NCBI GenBank assembly: GCA_018873225.1
Contig: JAEILZ010000005.1
Coordinates: 1,550,001-1,614,000, forward strand
Length of the DNA stretch: 64,000 bases
Source of the DNA: [Phialemoniopsis] sp. UDSM-2020
Taxonomy: Eukaryota; Ascomycota; Sordariomycetes; Thyridiales; Thyridiaceae
Reading direction: 5' to 3'
Part shown: positions 19,309 to 31,257 of the stretch, piece after piece
Layout: every line of letters begins with the position of its first letter
Numbering within the stretch: position 1 is the first letter of the stretch
Program-made: the position numbers and the translations under genes
Notes under the pieces: model-generated
Databases searched by the model: none
What the model saw: the letters and a program-made list of their open reading frames with translations, nothing else
What the model was told of the DNA's origin: nothing

Positions 19309-22300
19309 TTAAAATCCCCTCAGGAAATCCTCCAGCGAGATGGGCTTCTTGACTGCATTGTTCAACCCTTCGTGGAAAGTCACCCAGACCTTCCTCTCTG
19401 ACTTGGCGTCTGCTCCGTGATCTACGCTCCTGTTCTTCTTGTGGCCCGCGTTTCCATTCACGTCTTGCAGCGGACGAGCCGTCTCGGCGATGATCCTGCC
19501 AAAGAAGTCCCTCTTGACACTCGCGGCTGCCAAGAGATCTCTGTCCACCTGCTTGGCTCCCCTGTTCTCCTTGTTGTCAAAGTGAAAGTCCTCGTGGATC
19601 CCTAGCGGATTGCCAGCCTTAAATCGGGCCTGTCGTGCAGCAGTCTCTCGTGCAGCGAGCGTCTTTTGCAGCTCCTGGTCGAGGACCTGGCGCACAGCGT
19701 AGCGAGTCGGCGCCTGGGTGGCGAGGATGTAAGCGCCTGCCGTCTCATACGTGCTGAGAACGTCAAGATCACTGTAGGTCGGTTAGCTTCAGATTCGAAT
19801 TCAACTACACTCTGCAACATCACTCACGGATCCATTCTGTACACCCACTGCGTTCTGCTGACCACAGATGGGTTCGCCTCCTCGATCTTGCCCTTCTGAA
19901 GCGCGATGCCGATATCAGCGAGCACCTCGGCGGCTCTCTTCACCATAACCTTCTCGCCTTCGCGGCGAACACTGGCCACAGAAGCACCCTTGTCACTTCC
20001 GCCGACAACTACCGGCTTCACGTCAGGAGACACCAGCCGGACGAGGTAGGGCAGCAGGTCGGTGGCCACATGTTCTGGGCTGCGGAACGATCTTGACAGT
20101 GTCGGTGAGAGCTGTGCTTGGATAGACTGGAGCATGGCCCGATTGTGCTTCTCGGCCTCGTGGGCCTCGTAGTCGGCCCTGGCACCGGAGAAGGGCACAG
20201 GAGGTGCGGCGTCGTTCTCCTCAGCATCCGCGCCCCATCTCTTATCGTAGCCAGCCGTAGGCACATGCCTGTGCGGCGACGCGAACAAGTGGTGGCAAGC
20301 CAGAACCGGTTGGCTAAAGTATTGTCCCAATTCCCATTCTTGGTTCGAGTAAATGCGATGAGTACACGTGTCGTGGAAGTGCAGCCATTCGTAGGCCAAG
20401 TTGGGTTTGCTGAGGTAGCAGTCGTCGTTGAACTCTCGGTTGGGGTACTCCAGGAAGATCTCCGTCATGATGCGGTCCACCTCGCCGCTGGTGTCAACCA
20501 TCTCTCTAAGACGGTCCATGGCGTACTTTTTCAGGTGCTCGGTGAAACCCAGTTGAGCCTGTGGTTGTTCGTGCTTCGTCTTGGTGTTAGAGGGATTTGT
20601 CGTGACCGCCTGCTTGGGAAATCCAGCACCCTCCTGAAAGACTCTTGTTACGATCTCCTTGCTGCCGCCACGCCCCAGACCTCTCGCACCGCCACCGCCG
20701 TGTGCCAGGTCGTGCATGATATTCTTTTCGAGCCATTGACGTGTGAGCTGAGGGGTGCCGGCGGGCGATGTGGCCCTCAGCCGCCCTGCGACCCATTCAC
20801 CCACCACCATGACACCACGCAGGTCGCCTTCTGCAGTGTTCTGCAGCCCCTTCTTGACGTCGATGCCCGTCGCCATGCCCCACGCAGCCTCGCATAGTTT
20901 CCGTGCAGCTTCCCTCTCGCAAGGAATGCCCTCCTTCTCGAAAACGCCCTTGAGCCGGTTGACCACGGCATCAACAGTCGGCTTGCCAACATGAATGATC
21001 TCTGCAAGACCAGACTGCCGTAGAGGTCGCAGGGAAGTGTGGTAGACATCATTGCAGATGAGAATGAGCGGCCGCATCTGTCGGAAATCGTCGCCCTTCT
21101 TCTTGCGTCTGGCGGCACCTGTCGTTGACGATGTCGAGGCGGAGCTATTCTTCTGGTCGAGGAGAATGAGGTCAATCAGAGCCTTGACGAAACCGCCCTC
21201 TCCAGAGCCTCCAGAGCCACTGACGACTCCATCCACCTCATCGACGACGACACAGACTGGTTTGGCAATCTTGGGTGCCTGGCCAGGCTCGGCCTTCCTG
21301 TGTTCGACAGTCTTGACACTCTCGGTGCCGAGTGTGGTGCGGATGCGGCCCCTCACAACATCGCGACTACGGTCATCGCTGGCGTTGATTTCCAACACTT
21401 CGTAGCCAGCCTGGCGCGCGCAGACATGGGCAAGTGTAGTCTTGCCCAAACCCGGTGGGCCGGTCAGCATGAGGATCTTGCGGTGCGGCTTCTCCTCCTC
21501 AGGCTGCTGCTGCTTCGCTCCCGGACGCCGGACGGCAGGCCTAGACTTGACAGCGTGAGGGAATACGACTGGGTCCCATCGCTTGAGCCAGCGCAGGACG
21601 TGGCGGTTGGTCATGTCGTCGCCGACCAGATCCATGAAGTTGCGCGCACGGTATTTCTCAGTCCAAAGCATGGTCTTCCTTGTCTTCCTCAGATTGGTGT
21701 CTGGGGCCTCTGTAGAGTGCATCGCTTGTTCATTGTTCGAGGGCTTCTCCGCAGCAGACGGTTTGGCAGCGATCTCTTCCTTGGCGCCGTCGACCAACGC
21801 GTGGATGTCGATGCCGTAGTAGCTCTTCTTGGCCCTGCCCTCTTTCGTCCTGGATCTAGAGGCGACCATGGACTCGTACGTCTGCGGCGCCGCTTGCTTG
21901 CGTTCCCTGATCGGCAGTGACCGCCCAGAACACGTCGAGACCTTGTATGCGCGACCCGTTGAAATCGAAGTATCGAAAATAAGAGGCAAGGATTCGGTTG
22001 CTCTGGCGTTGAAGAGCGAATCATAGCGCGCTTCCTCCAATTCTTGGGACTCTTCGATCAATTGAGCATCGGGAATCTCCTGCGAGTCCTCGGTAATCGC
22101 AGGAAGCGCTTCGCTCGTTTCGTTCTCCGTGGCTTGCGTCGTGTTTTCGGATTGGTCTTGCGTCAGGGAAAGAGGCTCAGCGTCGACGCTGAGCATTCGC
22201 TTCTTCGCCGGAGGTTCATCGTCGGAGTCGGAGTCGTCATCGACGAAGCCGCCTTTGGCACGGGGTTTCGTTGACGGGCGGCCATCGTGGGGAGCCGAGC

Positions 22301-22370
22301 GCTTCCCATGAAGGGGAGCTTGAGCAGGCGAGCTCTGGGGGAAACTGACGGGAGAGGATGCCATCAACAT
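19309..22370 (-). CDS. CTF18: CTF18, large subunit of the alternative replication factor C clamp loader
   Basis: Two exons, 22370-19828 and 19771-19309 (intron GTGAGT..CAG, phase 2), encode 1001 residues, the usual length for fungal Ctf18. A long acidic, disordered N-terminus precedes the AAA+ core. RFC box II is TEKYRARNFMDLVGDD. Walker A is GPPGLGKTTLAHVCARQAG and is followed by EINASDDRS. Walker B is VCVVVDEVDGVVSGS, and the sensor region is LILICNDVYHTSLRPL. The C-terminal exon carries the conserved Ctf18 end around KVWVTFHEGLNNAVKKPISL, which binds Ctf8/Dcc1 in the family. The protein loads PCNA at forks and supports sister-chromatid cohesion. A second in-frame ATG at 22364 could also start the protein. 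Confidence 0.92.
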
Positions 22371-22791
22371 TGCTTGGAAGCCGCGATGGTCAATTCGTGA
22401 TGTTGTCTAGTCAACTGTCAAAGCATAGTCCAAAGAGAGACAGCAGTGGAGAGTAACGACCATTCCAGGTGTTTTGTGGCTGTTGTCAAGGCCAGGCTAA
22501 GTGTACAGGGATTAGTTATTCTGGTGGGCGCAAACAGCGAGACGCGTTCTGCCACCAAAAACGCGTCCTGATCCATTAAACCTGCGAAACGGACTGGCCC
22601 ACTTTCGTATTAATCAGCCCACCGAGGGCATAATTGTCTGCATATGTGCGTGTGCATGCATGCACAAATATTGTGCGAGACAACTTGCTGCTACAGAGTG
22701 ATATCTTCTCAACATACAAAGTACTTGCTCGTATCACCCAATACCTTCAATTGCCATTATGTACAGAAGGCAGTTTGTGCCAAAGCGCCTT
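22371..22791. other. Intergenic region upstream of CTF18
   Basis: It holds the CTF18 promoter and the 3' flank of the DUF3176 gene. MluI-type ACGCG(T) words occur at 22550-22565 (aacgcgtcc) and just before at 22540. In yeast such words drive G1/S expression of replication genes, so they are possible MBF sites, though too short to be firm. Confidence 0.35.
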
Positions 22792-25017
22792 CTATGTGAT
22801 CGGGTTCTGCCCTCTGGTAGGACGACCTAGCCAGAGCGCAACACCAGACAGTCCCCTCTCCAACCTGACCCTCAATTCTGTCGCCCGCTCTTTCAGATTA
22901 TGCGAATTCTGTATCCCGCCCAGAAGCCCCCGCGATTCGTTGTCTAGGCCGCTAAGTGTGGCCAGCGATGATCCCTTCAGAACCTGCACTCTAGTCATGG
23001 ACGTCCTGACGATGACGGCGACAAGGAAGAAGAGTGTCAGGCCTAGCTGGACAGCGAGCATCGCAATGTAGGACCAGTGTATCGACACAAATGTCTGGGG
23101 GGTCAGGATTGTTCCGTTGAGGTAGGCAGTATCTGAAGAGTGCATCAGGCGAGTACCACCTTCTCGGACACTGGATACGGATTTCTTAGTACACAGTTGT
23201 CATTAGTAGGTAGAGACGAGAGGCTTACAGGTTCGTCATACTACGCGCCATGTTCTGCGTGATATTTCCGACTCCCTCGAGCTGCTCCTCTGGCGTGGGC
23301 ATCGTGAAGGTCATGAAATCGCCAAACAGAGATGCCGCGAAAGCCTGCCCCATACCGCCGCCATTCGACGCGACTAGGCCGCGCAGCCCGTCGATGAGTA
23401 CGGAGTCGTACATCGCTCCGAATATAAGAGCAGATGCTATAAGTGACGTCCACACGTTTACTAAGAACGGCCCTCCAGTCTGGTCGCCCGGCGGTGCCTC
23501 GAGCTCGACGTCTAGTCCGCCGTATGTTGAGTTGCATGTGCCCGCCATGTAGCAAGGATAGATGGTCGGATTCCAGCCAAAGTTCAAGCTATACTTGCTG
23601 CTCTTTATAGCTTTAGCCGTGGAACCTATTTCATTGGTCAAAGGAACTCCTTTCTTGACCTCAGTAGAGAAGGATTTGGTGCACCAGTAAAACCCAATCT
23701 CGAGGAATTTGATGTGCGAGAGGTCAGATGCCGTGATGTTCGTCAACAGGTCATCCGAGTAGGCAAGATAATGGTCGTTGATGAGCAGCTCAGTGATGGA
23801 GTCGTTGAACGCGCCACTTGCGGACGGGACGGGGCCGATGACGATGGGGAACGATGCAGGCACGCCAGCCAGGGCGCTGGTGTAAGTGAGACTCTCCACC
23901 ATATCAAGTGTGGAGTTGAAGATGTTGTCCAGGCGTGCGCTTGTAGAATTCTTCAGGGTGGCCAGCATAGTTTCGTTGCCCAGGGCAGTGAGGTTGGCCA
24001 CAGCACCGCAAATGCCGAGGGAGCCATATATCGGCCATCGGCACTCGCCCGAGGAACAAACAGGGGTCACTTCTGGGACGTTCTCAGAAGGAATGAAGAA
24101 GGCACCGTTGACTATCGACAGCTTTTCGCGGGCCGTTATATGCGAGGCTATGCGAGGCAAGTTAGGTAAATGCAATTCATTGTCGCTTTATTTTAGGGGC
24201 CACTCACGTATTTGGAGCTCATTTCCATCATAGAGGGAAAATGTAGTAGCTCTCGCCACCAAAGCAGTCCCGTTGCTCGACTCTGCTTCGTTGACCGGAT
24301 AGAGGATTGCCTGCTGAGTGATGGTCGATGTGAGGAAGCCGCTCAGCGTGATGATGGCTGCGAGGCATGCCAGCATGCCCTTGAACCGGAAAAGTAACTT
24401 CAGACTGCCGTATCCGCCTCTGCTCGCCTCATCAAACAGCTGGAAATCGATCAGCGGCTTGGTGCGAGGTGTTGCGAACCACATCCACTTCAATTGGCCC
24501 AGCCCTTCGACTATAGGAAGCATAAAGGCCACCTTCGCCAACGATGTGAAGAATGCCACGAATGTGTTGAGTGTGATGCCAAACGGCCACTTCGGTGGAT
24601 GCTGTCCGTCTGCCCGGTAGAGAACTACAACGATGACTATGATTTAGACAAAATTAATAAGGCTCTTAGTGATCCTCGTGAGCCAAGGACAATCATACCT
24701 ATCATCGAAGCGACCCCCAGGAGCATCGACAGAATCTCCGGCATCCACCGAAGGACACTTCTTTGTCCGGTAGCTCTGCCATATGGTCGGTCTGCCTCTA
24801 TCAAGGGCTGGTGGAATTCGGCAGCATACTCGTTAAGGGGTTCTCGAACCTCGACATTGACGAACTCGTTTTTGTATCGCAGAGGCCAGTCATCCATGGG
24901 GATGCCGGGCATCGGTCTACCGCCCCGCTCATCCACACGCTCTCTGAACGACCGTCGGGCAGAACTCGCCCCGCTTGGGTCGATGTCGGCGAAGCTGTCA
25001 AAGGTTCGAGGCCTCAT
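22792..25017 (-). CDS. DUF3176-family integral membrane protein
   Basis: Four exons: 25017-24699, 24624-24208, 24147-23229, 23170-22792, encoding 677 residues. After a basic N-terminal tail there are membrane spans around WMPEILSMLLGVASMIG, TFVAFFTSLAKVAFMLPIV and GMLACLAAIITLSGFLTSTI. The block WPFGITLNTF with WMWFATPRTKPLIDFQLFDE is the hallmark of DUF3176. A large extracytoplasmic domain follows, with many Asn-x-Ser/Thr sites and paired cysteines (VCSSGECRWPIY, YPCYMAGTC). The protein ends with one more span (SYIAMLAVQLGLTLFFLVAVI). The last intron's acceptor (CCGTATCCAG) was chosen because it alone keeps phase; it has a TACTAATGAC branch site. The function of this fungus-specific family is unknown. 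Confidence 0.85.
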
Positions 25018-27239
25018 CTTCGATCCGAGCTCCGAAGGGGGCAGGTTACACAAGCCGCATGCACCGCAGCAAACACTGCCGCTCCTGCCTTTTCTTCAAC
25101 AAGCATAGTGAAGTAGGTAGGTAGGTAGGAAGCACCTTTTGAATTTTGCGCAAACTCTAGGATAATTATTTCCCCTTTGCCTTTGGCACCGGGCAGGCAT
25201 CCGAAACATTCGGCTGGCCTAGGCTTGGGTGGCTGAAAATGCAGGCTTTCGGACTTGCACTTCTGGTATCAGGATAGGCCGTTTTGGGCCTTGGCGTCAG
25301 CCCGTGGCGTTCGCTGCAGCCAATACCACATCTCCGGATATTGATCGCCAGCCAGCTAAGGGGCTATTTATTGGGGTGGAACAACACCAACCATCAATTT
25401 TGAGTTTACGTGACAGCCCTCTTCCAGCTCCCATGAATCGGAATGTCTCTGAGCTCGTACTCGCGTGTGTATGCACGGTTGCTATAGCCGGATGAGTATC
25501 TTCAAAACGGGTTTCTTCGTTTCGATGCCTTCCTTGACCCAACTTGAACCTCAAGCGATGGTTTCGGGGCGTCCGAGCTTTCTTAAGTGTGAGAGCCATG
25601 TCTTGATTTTTGATTTGCTTGCGACCTTCGTCAACACAGTGAACGTCGTAGGCTCTTCAAAGGGTGTTTATCCCGCAGTGATCTTTCCCCGCTTGAGCAC
25701 TTCTCTGTTGGCAACTCTTCCTCATGATTTCCAGCCCTGTATCTATCTTTTCAGTGTTGACGCAACTCTTGTGCCTGTTCTTGAGGTAATATGTCGGGTT
25801 TTGTTTTCTTCTTTTGGGAAATTGCAATTTGGAAGGAGGGTCTGCGTTCCTGATTCATGTGTATGATGAAGCCTGATAACAAGATGGTAATAGCCCGCTG
25901 TAGAATGTGTTGTTTCCACCATGCTCATAAGCTTCTCCATCATACCAGCATGTAGCTATAGTTGCAAATAGATATATATTCGAGGCGATGTCGCCGCCGA
26001 GGGCTTGATCTCGCTCACAAGGCCTTTGTTGAGCTCTTAGATGTATGATTGACAGTATGTATCAAGCTGGTAAAGGCACCATTAGCAAAGACATAACAAG
26101 TGAGGGAACCTTTGCAGTAGTTACCAAGAAGTTAGGGCTGTGTCTGCAAGAAAGTCATGTTAAGATGTGGGCTTGCAGGACATAGGATATCTGTAGTGAG
26201 AAAGGCTCCAAGGTCTGTGAACCCAAATAAAAAGAAACCAGCCCGAGGCCATGTGACGTGGGTCCATGTCATGGCTGCCTCAGAATTCATTCTCAGTTTT
26301 AGATATCAGCCATTTTTCAGCGATTTCTCACTTTGTTTACACCTGTGTGTGAACTGTCACGTCAGAGGAGCCGCATCACCTGCATCAGCCTTCGACAATC
26401 TTCCTCGTTCCTATTGTATGCCCTTGATCATGCCAGGACCAGTGTCACCATAGCTGTCCATTGTTGCTACTGAATACCATTGTCACTGCCTCCCCCAGTT
26501 ACTAACCCCTGATCACTGTGTGGTTACACAAGCAGCCCCTTCATCCTACACAGAGCTTACGTAGTCAGAGCCTCTCGATAGATCGCTTCTTTTATAGCCT
26601 CGTCACTGCTTTTGCTGCGTCGGTCATAGCGCAGCCAGTCGTGAGCGATAATTTCTCCCCATATGACTAGAGCCTTGGACTGTGCCAGGTCTTTCCACGA
26701 CCGTGTATAGGTCGTCCCATCATGCCCCGTAGGCCCTGAATGCTCGAGATAGACTACGGCAAGCACGTGCAGAACCGCATAAGGCGCATAGTCGAGGAAC
26801 AAGTTCAGAGTGGCACGCCCCTAATCACTGAGTTTCTCGTGAAGGTCTGCTCCCTAACATCCACACCCCGTTGACTCAATAAATTCCCCAACAAATTTAA
26901 TCCCATTGTCGTGGAATAAGGCGGTGCACTAATCTCAAACAAATACTGCCTGGAGAACTGTCGATTCCTTTTTCTTCGAGTCACAATTCCCAGTCACGAT
27001 CAACATCGTTGGAGAGCAAGCTCGTCACGTACAACGCGGCAACGCTGGACAAGGTATGCAGTTCACTCGCCTTCCCAAAGATCTATAAAAGAAAGATCGT
27101 AATATTGACCAGCAGCATCTAGAGGTTGTCGACCAACATCGTTGAAGAAGAAGAAGAAGCCTGCCAAAGCTTCACCAGTCCCCAACCTCCAGTCTCTTGC
27201 CAGATCCGAGAAAACTGAGAAATCCACCAGGAAACCAAA
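25018..27239. other. Divergent intergenic region, 2.2 kb
   Basis: Promoters for the DUF3176 gene (-) and the bZIP-like gene (+) should lie here. It holds a short GTAG microsatellite (25113-25129) and a GAA-type purine run (27146-27159) in the leader of the bZIP-like gene. An 81-codon frame at 26557-26802 (-) has no recognisable content. No RNA gene is visible. Confidence 0.55.
25113..25129. repeat. (GTAG)4 microsatellite
   Basis: Four perfect GTAG units lie about 95 bases upstream of the DUF3176 start codon, so probably in its leader or promoter. Confidence 0.8.
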
Positions 27240-28526
27240 ATGTCTGACTACCACCACCCTTCCGGTAAGTCTTGTCCCTCCTCCAAGATCCTGCAAGGAG
27301 GAGATACCAAGACCAAAGTAGACAACGTCGTCGACGACGGATCGTCGCTCGTCAAAGCCAACACCCCGAGCCAGCACGAGATGGCCATGATGAACGGTGT
27401 TTCGCCTGCCAGTCTCAACCTGGCGAACGAGGGAGAAGAGCCAGTCAGCCCCAAGTCTGATTCGCCGTCCGCGTCGGTTGAAGATCCCTTTGGACTTCCG
27501 CTCTTCGACTATGACGGCCCTGAACTTCCACCGATGGAAGCACCGACTCCTGCGGCAACTGTTCCTCACTACGACGGCATGCCGATGTGGAACGCCGAGG
27601 GACAGCAGGTGTCCCAGTATCCTTCGCCGGCGCAGGGCCCGTCGACTTATGACCACTACCATAAACCCGGCCAGCACAGCACACCGCTGGCACCTCAGGA
27701 TCCATCATTCCCACCCCCGGGTGTTGCGAACCCGATGGGCGGCATGACGCAAGGACAGTTCGTGGGCTATGCGCAGCCCAGCCAGATCCCTAACGCGCAG
27801 ATGCCTTTCACCAACGACATGTATGGATGGCTGAACCAGACCCAGGGTGGTCTCAACATCCAGGGTATGCCTATGGGCCAGATGCCCCTGCCGGCCATTC
27901 ACAGCAGCCCCTCGAGCCTGTATGGCGTCAACACCCCGTCTCCGGGCGAGCATCTCCAAGCCATGCCAGCCCCTGCCATGGTCAACGACCCTGCGGCGAT
28001 GCCGGCCCCGGTACCCCAGCGGGTCAACAACATCGTCAACCAGGCCGAGGAGCTGTTCGCCCCTTCGCCTGCTCCAGTATTCTCTGGTGCTTCCATCTTC
28101 CCACAGCAACCGGCAGACATGGGCAGCCATCCGAACCGCCTCCAGTACGCGAAGGACTGCCTCGAGCTCGTCGGCAGCGAGAACTTTGGCAAGCTGGAGC
28201 CGTACGTCATCAAGCCCATCACTGCCGGGGAGATCAACAGGGCGGCGGAAGATGTTAAGCCGGTGCTCCGAGAGATGAACATCGAGTTTGCCAAGCTGCG
28301 CCAGGCGCGCGCCCGGTCCAACAACAACAAGGCGGCGAAGCGCGGTCGGGACCGCAAGAACCAGACCCTCACCGACCAGGAGGGACAGATCCGGGCGCTC
28401 GTCAAGGAGCGGGACCTCTGGGTGGAGGCGTGCCTCCAGGAGGCCGGTGACGAGGGCATGGAGTACCACGAAGCGTACATCGAAGCCGAGATGGCTCGTT
28501 TCAAGGCCGCCAACAATATCGCCTAG
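27240..28526 (+). CDS. Atypical bZIP-like protein with disordered N-terminus
   Basis: An intronless frame encodes 428 residues. The first 300 or so are disordered and rich in Pro, Gln, Met and Ser (many short GMPMGQMPLP-like runs), as in activation domains. The region near residues 300-345 (HPNRLQYAKDCLELVGSENF) looks folded. From about residue 358 comes RARSNNNKAAKRGRDRKNQT, which matches the bZIP basic signature N-x2-A-A-x2-C/S-R except that the Cys/Ser is Gly. The helix after it (TDQEGQIRALVKERDLWVEA) has only a weak leucine heptad. A DNA-binding regulator is likely, but the degenerate basic region leaves doubt. A GTAAGT at 27265 is not used as a donor, since the next usable acceptor is too close and the frame stays open. 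Confidence 0.65.
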   Translation: MSDYHHPSGKSCPSSKILQGGDTKTKVDNVVDDGSSLVKANTPSQHEMAMMNGVSPASLNLANEGEEPVSPKSDSPSASVEDPFGLPLFDYDGPELPPMEAPTPAATVPHYDGMPMWNAEGQQVSQYPSPAQGPSTYDHYHKPGQHSTPLAPQDPSFPPPGVANPMGGMTQGQFVGYAQPSQIPNAQMPFTNDMYGWLNQTQGGLNIQGMPMGQMPLPAIHSSPSSLYGVNTPSPGEHLQAMPAPAMVNDPAAMPAPVPQRVNNIVNQAEELFAPSPAPVFSGASIFPQQPADMGSHPNRLQYAKDCLELVGSENFGKLEPYVIKPITAGEINRAAEDVKPVLREMNIEFAKLRQARARSNNNKAAKRGRDRKNQTLTDQEGQIRALVKERDLWVEACLQEAGDEGMEYHEAYIEAEMARFKAANNIA

Positions 28527-29819
28527 GCTTCGTGCTGAGGGGATCGTTCAAGACACCTTGTGTGCTGTTTCTCGAGCAACATGAAACTCGGACTGAGCTT
28601 GGCGACGGTCAACAATGCATTGTGGACGCAAGTGTGCCACCTTGAGGGACCATTGAAGTCCTCTCGACTCTCATTTTCTTTTTTGGGCAGTATCGCAACC
28701 ATGGGACCTGACTAGATTTTGTCAGTGTCTTGCGATACTGAAGGTTTGATAAAAGCATTTCTTTGGGCGCAGTACGTACTCATAATGGAGGAAATACCAA
28801 GGGCTATCCAGCCAGAGTGTGGAAACAGGGAAAAAGGGAGGCGTACTGTTGAGGGAAGGAATTCGATGGACATTGGGGGCATGGTCTTGAAGAACTTTGA
28901 GATAGAGAGTGTGTCGGCACCAATATGACTATTTCTTCAGAAAATGTCCCGTGATTGACACGCTGCTGGTGCTCCGTTGGTGGAAGGTTTGTACATTGCA
29001 ATGGATTCTGTGCGTTGTGGGCAGGTGCCAGCCTGGTGAGAAGAAGGAAGAATAATGTACAATGAGGAAAAGAAAAGAGGGCACCGGAAGGGGAGGGGAG
29101 GCCGCCTTAAATAGAGCTCAGAATCTACGCATCCGGTATCATATCGACAAGTACAGTCTTATCTACTAAGGCTATACTATGGGGTGGAGGATACTCAGTA
29201 TGAAGTTGTGACCATACCTACCGGGATCACCTTTGGACGAAAGGCGATTTCTCAAGTGAACGCGTTCTCATTGGTCCTCACTGCACTGGATCACTTCCCT
29301 TTGAGTGCACAATTATTCTCTCGCAACTCACCAGGGCCACTTCTTCTAGTGGGCTTTGAAGTGTACTTACACTAAACATTGAATCACGCACCCATCTCAG
29401 AAACTGTGCGTTCTGGCAGGAGAACCTTGTGAGCCTTTATCCCTTCTGTTTAGGCAGGAGCATTGGAGACTTATACTTTCATTTGATGTTTAGGACGCGC
29501 TATGATGGTCACAATGAGATCTGGTTAGCAGTATCTTTTATCACATAGAAATGGGCCTTCCATGGGGCATGCTGATTCAGAGCTCCTGTTATGTCCCCTC
29601 GCAAAGGTGATTGTCTATAGTGTAAACATATCCAGGCAGCCTCATCGAACAACATCGAGGAACATCGTAGGGTATAGCAGGCTCGGAATTTTGCCCATGA
29701 CATTGTAACCTGATTCCAATAACTCTATGAACCCCCAAATGCAAATCATACATGATATCGTCAAAATTCCTCTTCAGCCCAGTCATATGGCAATCTCCCA
29801 TCTTTTCTTAAGATTCAGT
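28527..29819. other. Intergenic region between convergent genes
   Basis: About 1.3 kb of 3' flanks. Open frames are short and unconvincing. I see no repeat or RNA gene. Confidence 0.55.
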
Positions 29820-30564
29820 TCATGCGTGGTAGCTGGGTGGTTGCGCCTGAGCATGGGCGTGATAGCCATAGTCACCCTCGGAGTACTTGTTGGCCTCGGC
29901 GTCGCCCAGCTCCACCTCATCGTCCTCGTCGGCCTTGGAGAACTTCTTGCGCGCCTTGATGAAGCACACCAGGTTGGTGATGGTGAGGACCCTACGATGG
30001 AAAAATATGTCAGCTGATGAAACATTTTCATAAGTCTGAAAAGGACAATGGAGACAGGTTTGACGTACCAGATAGCAGCGCCAAAGCCAGCACAGACAGA
30101 CATCAAGATCCCAATGGTGTTGATCTGCTTGTCGCCGTCCAGGTTGTCACAATCGTCGCCTTCGCATACCGTCGTCCTCCAGAACGCCGCATGAGATGCC
30201 GACCATCCCCATGCGGCAAGCCAGAAGACGATGTTGATGGCGTACATGCCATAGGCGAAGAGGCGCCAGATCATGTGCCGCGCCCTCGACTCGGTCGCAA
30301 ACAGGATGCCGTATATGATGAGCGTCTTTACCGACTATTTGCGTAGTAATCGTCAGCAAGGGACGGTGCTTGTAAAGCGGCAATTCACGAATCTCGACTT
30401 ACAGCAAAGATGAGAAGCGAAGGGATGGTGTTGTATTTCCCTTCGGACACCTTGATGGTATCGGCGGCGAGACCGATGATAGTCGCTGCCAGGGCGAAGA
30501 TGAGGAACCGCACAATCCAGACCCATCGTGGGTAGATCTGCCAAGGAGTTACTGCAATCGCCAT
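29820..30564 (-). CDS. MARVEL-domain four-span membrane protein
   Basis: Three exons, 30564-30403, 30334-30069 and 29991-29820, encode 199 residues. Four hydrophobic spans are visible: VWIVRFLIFALAATIIGLAA, TIPSLLIFAVKTLIIYGILF (joined across intron 1), YGMYAINIVFWLAAWGWSAS, and INTIGILMSVCAGFGAAIW running into VLTITNLVCFI. An extracellular CEGDDCDNLDGD loop with two Cys lies before span 4. The cytosolic tail is acidic, then rich in His, Ala, Gln and Tyr (GYHAHAQAQPPSYHA). This is the layout of fungal MARVEL-like proteins, which sit in plasma membrane or trafficking domains. Splice phases are fully consistent. Confidence 0.85.
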
Positions 30565-31257
30565 GGTGACCTCGAGATGTGGTTTGAGGGTGCTGATCTG
30601 GTGTAGGATGCCTGTCCTACTTCGCTTTGCGTGTGGAAGCTTCAAGAGTAACCAGACTCGAGGTTCCAATTACAACGCAAGAGATATTGAAGATCTATTT
30701 GGTGTAATGAAAGTTCCTCAAGGGCACTACTCAAGTTGCTTGGGGTCCTCTATCGCTTTTATCCCGCTCTGCCAAAAACCTCGAGCGCTTACACAACCCC
30801 AGCGGCACGCAGGGCGCCAACAAAGCCCAAGATATGCGATGCCACCGTTCCCCGGACGGGTCACACACTCCAAACACAGGTGGGAAAAGTCGACTCTCCC
30901 CTCTGGTTCGTCAGTCGACCCGTTTCGAGCCATCTAAATTTGACCAGCATCGAACCGCCGGGGTTCTTGATGGTGTGGAGGGCGACCCCTGTCCGGCGCA
31001 TCAGCGCCCGCCCTGATTGGATCACGCAATTAGAATGCTGCATGCAAGTGCCGGCGACCCTTTTTGCCCGGCCTATGGCACGACGTTACGCGTATGTTGG
31101 GCTTGCTGGGACTTCTTCATCACTCAAAAGATGCTCTTTGGGAACCATTCTTATTTTTGGGTGGGTACCGCCCTCCGGATGCATGCCGGATATGCGGCCG
31201 AAGCATGCGGAGACCTACACGGCTGTCTCGGGACCCTGACCGGGACCCCTTATCTAA
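30565..31257. other. Intergenic region, 0.7 kb
   Basis: It holds the promoter of the MARVEL gene and the 3' flank of the Cys-rich membrane protein (both minus strand). Overlapping open frames on both strands around 30727-31043 shadow each other and show no domain. Confidence 0.5.

Noticed and set aside
26557..26802. 81-codon frame on the minus strand.
   Set aside because: Too short, no domain, no splice partners, and no sign of selection that can be seen from sequence.
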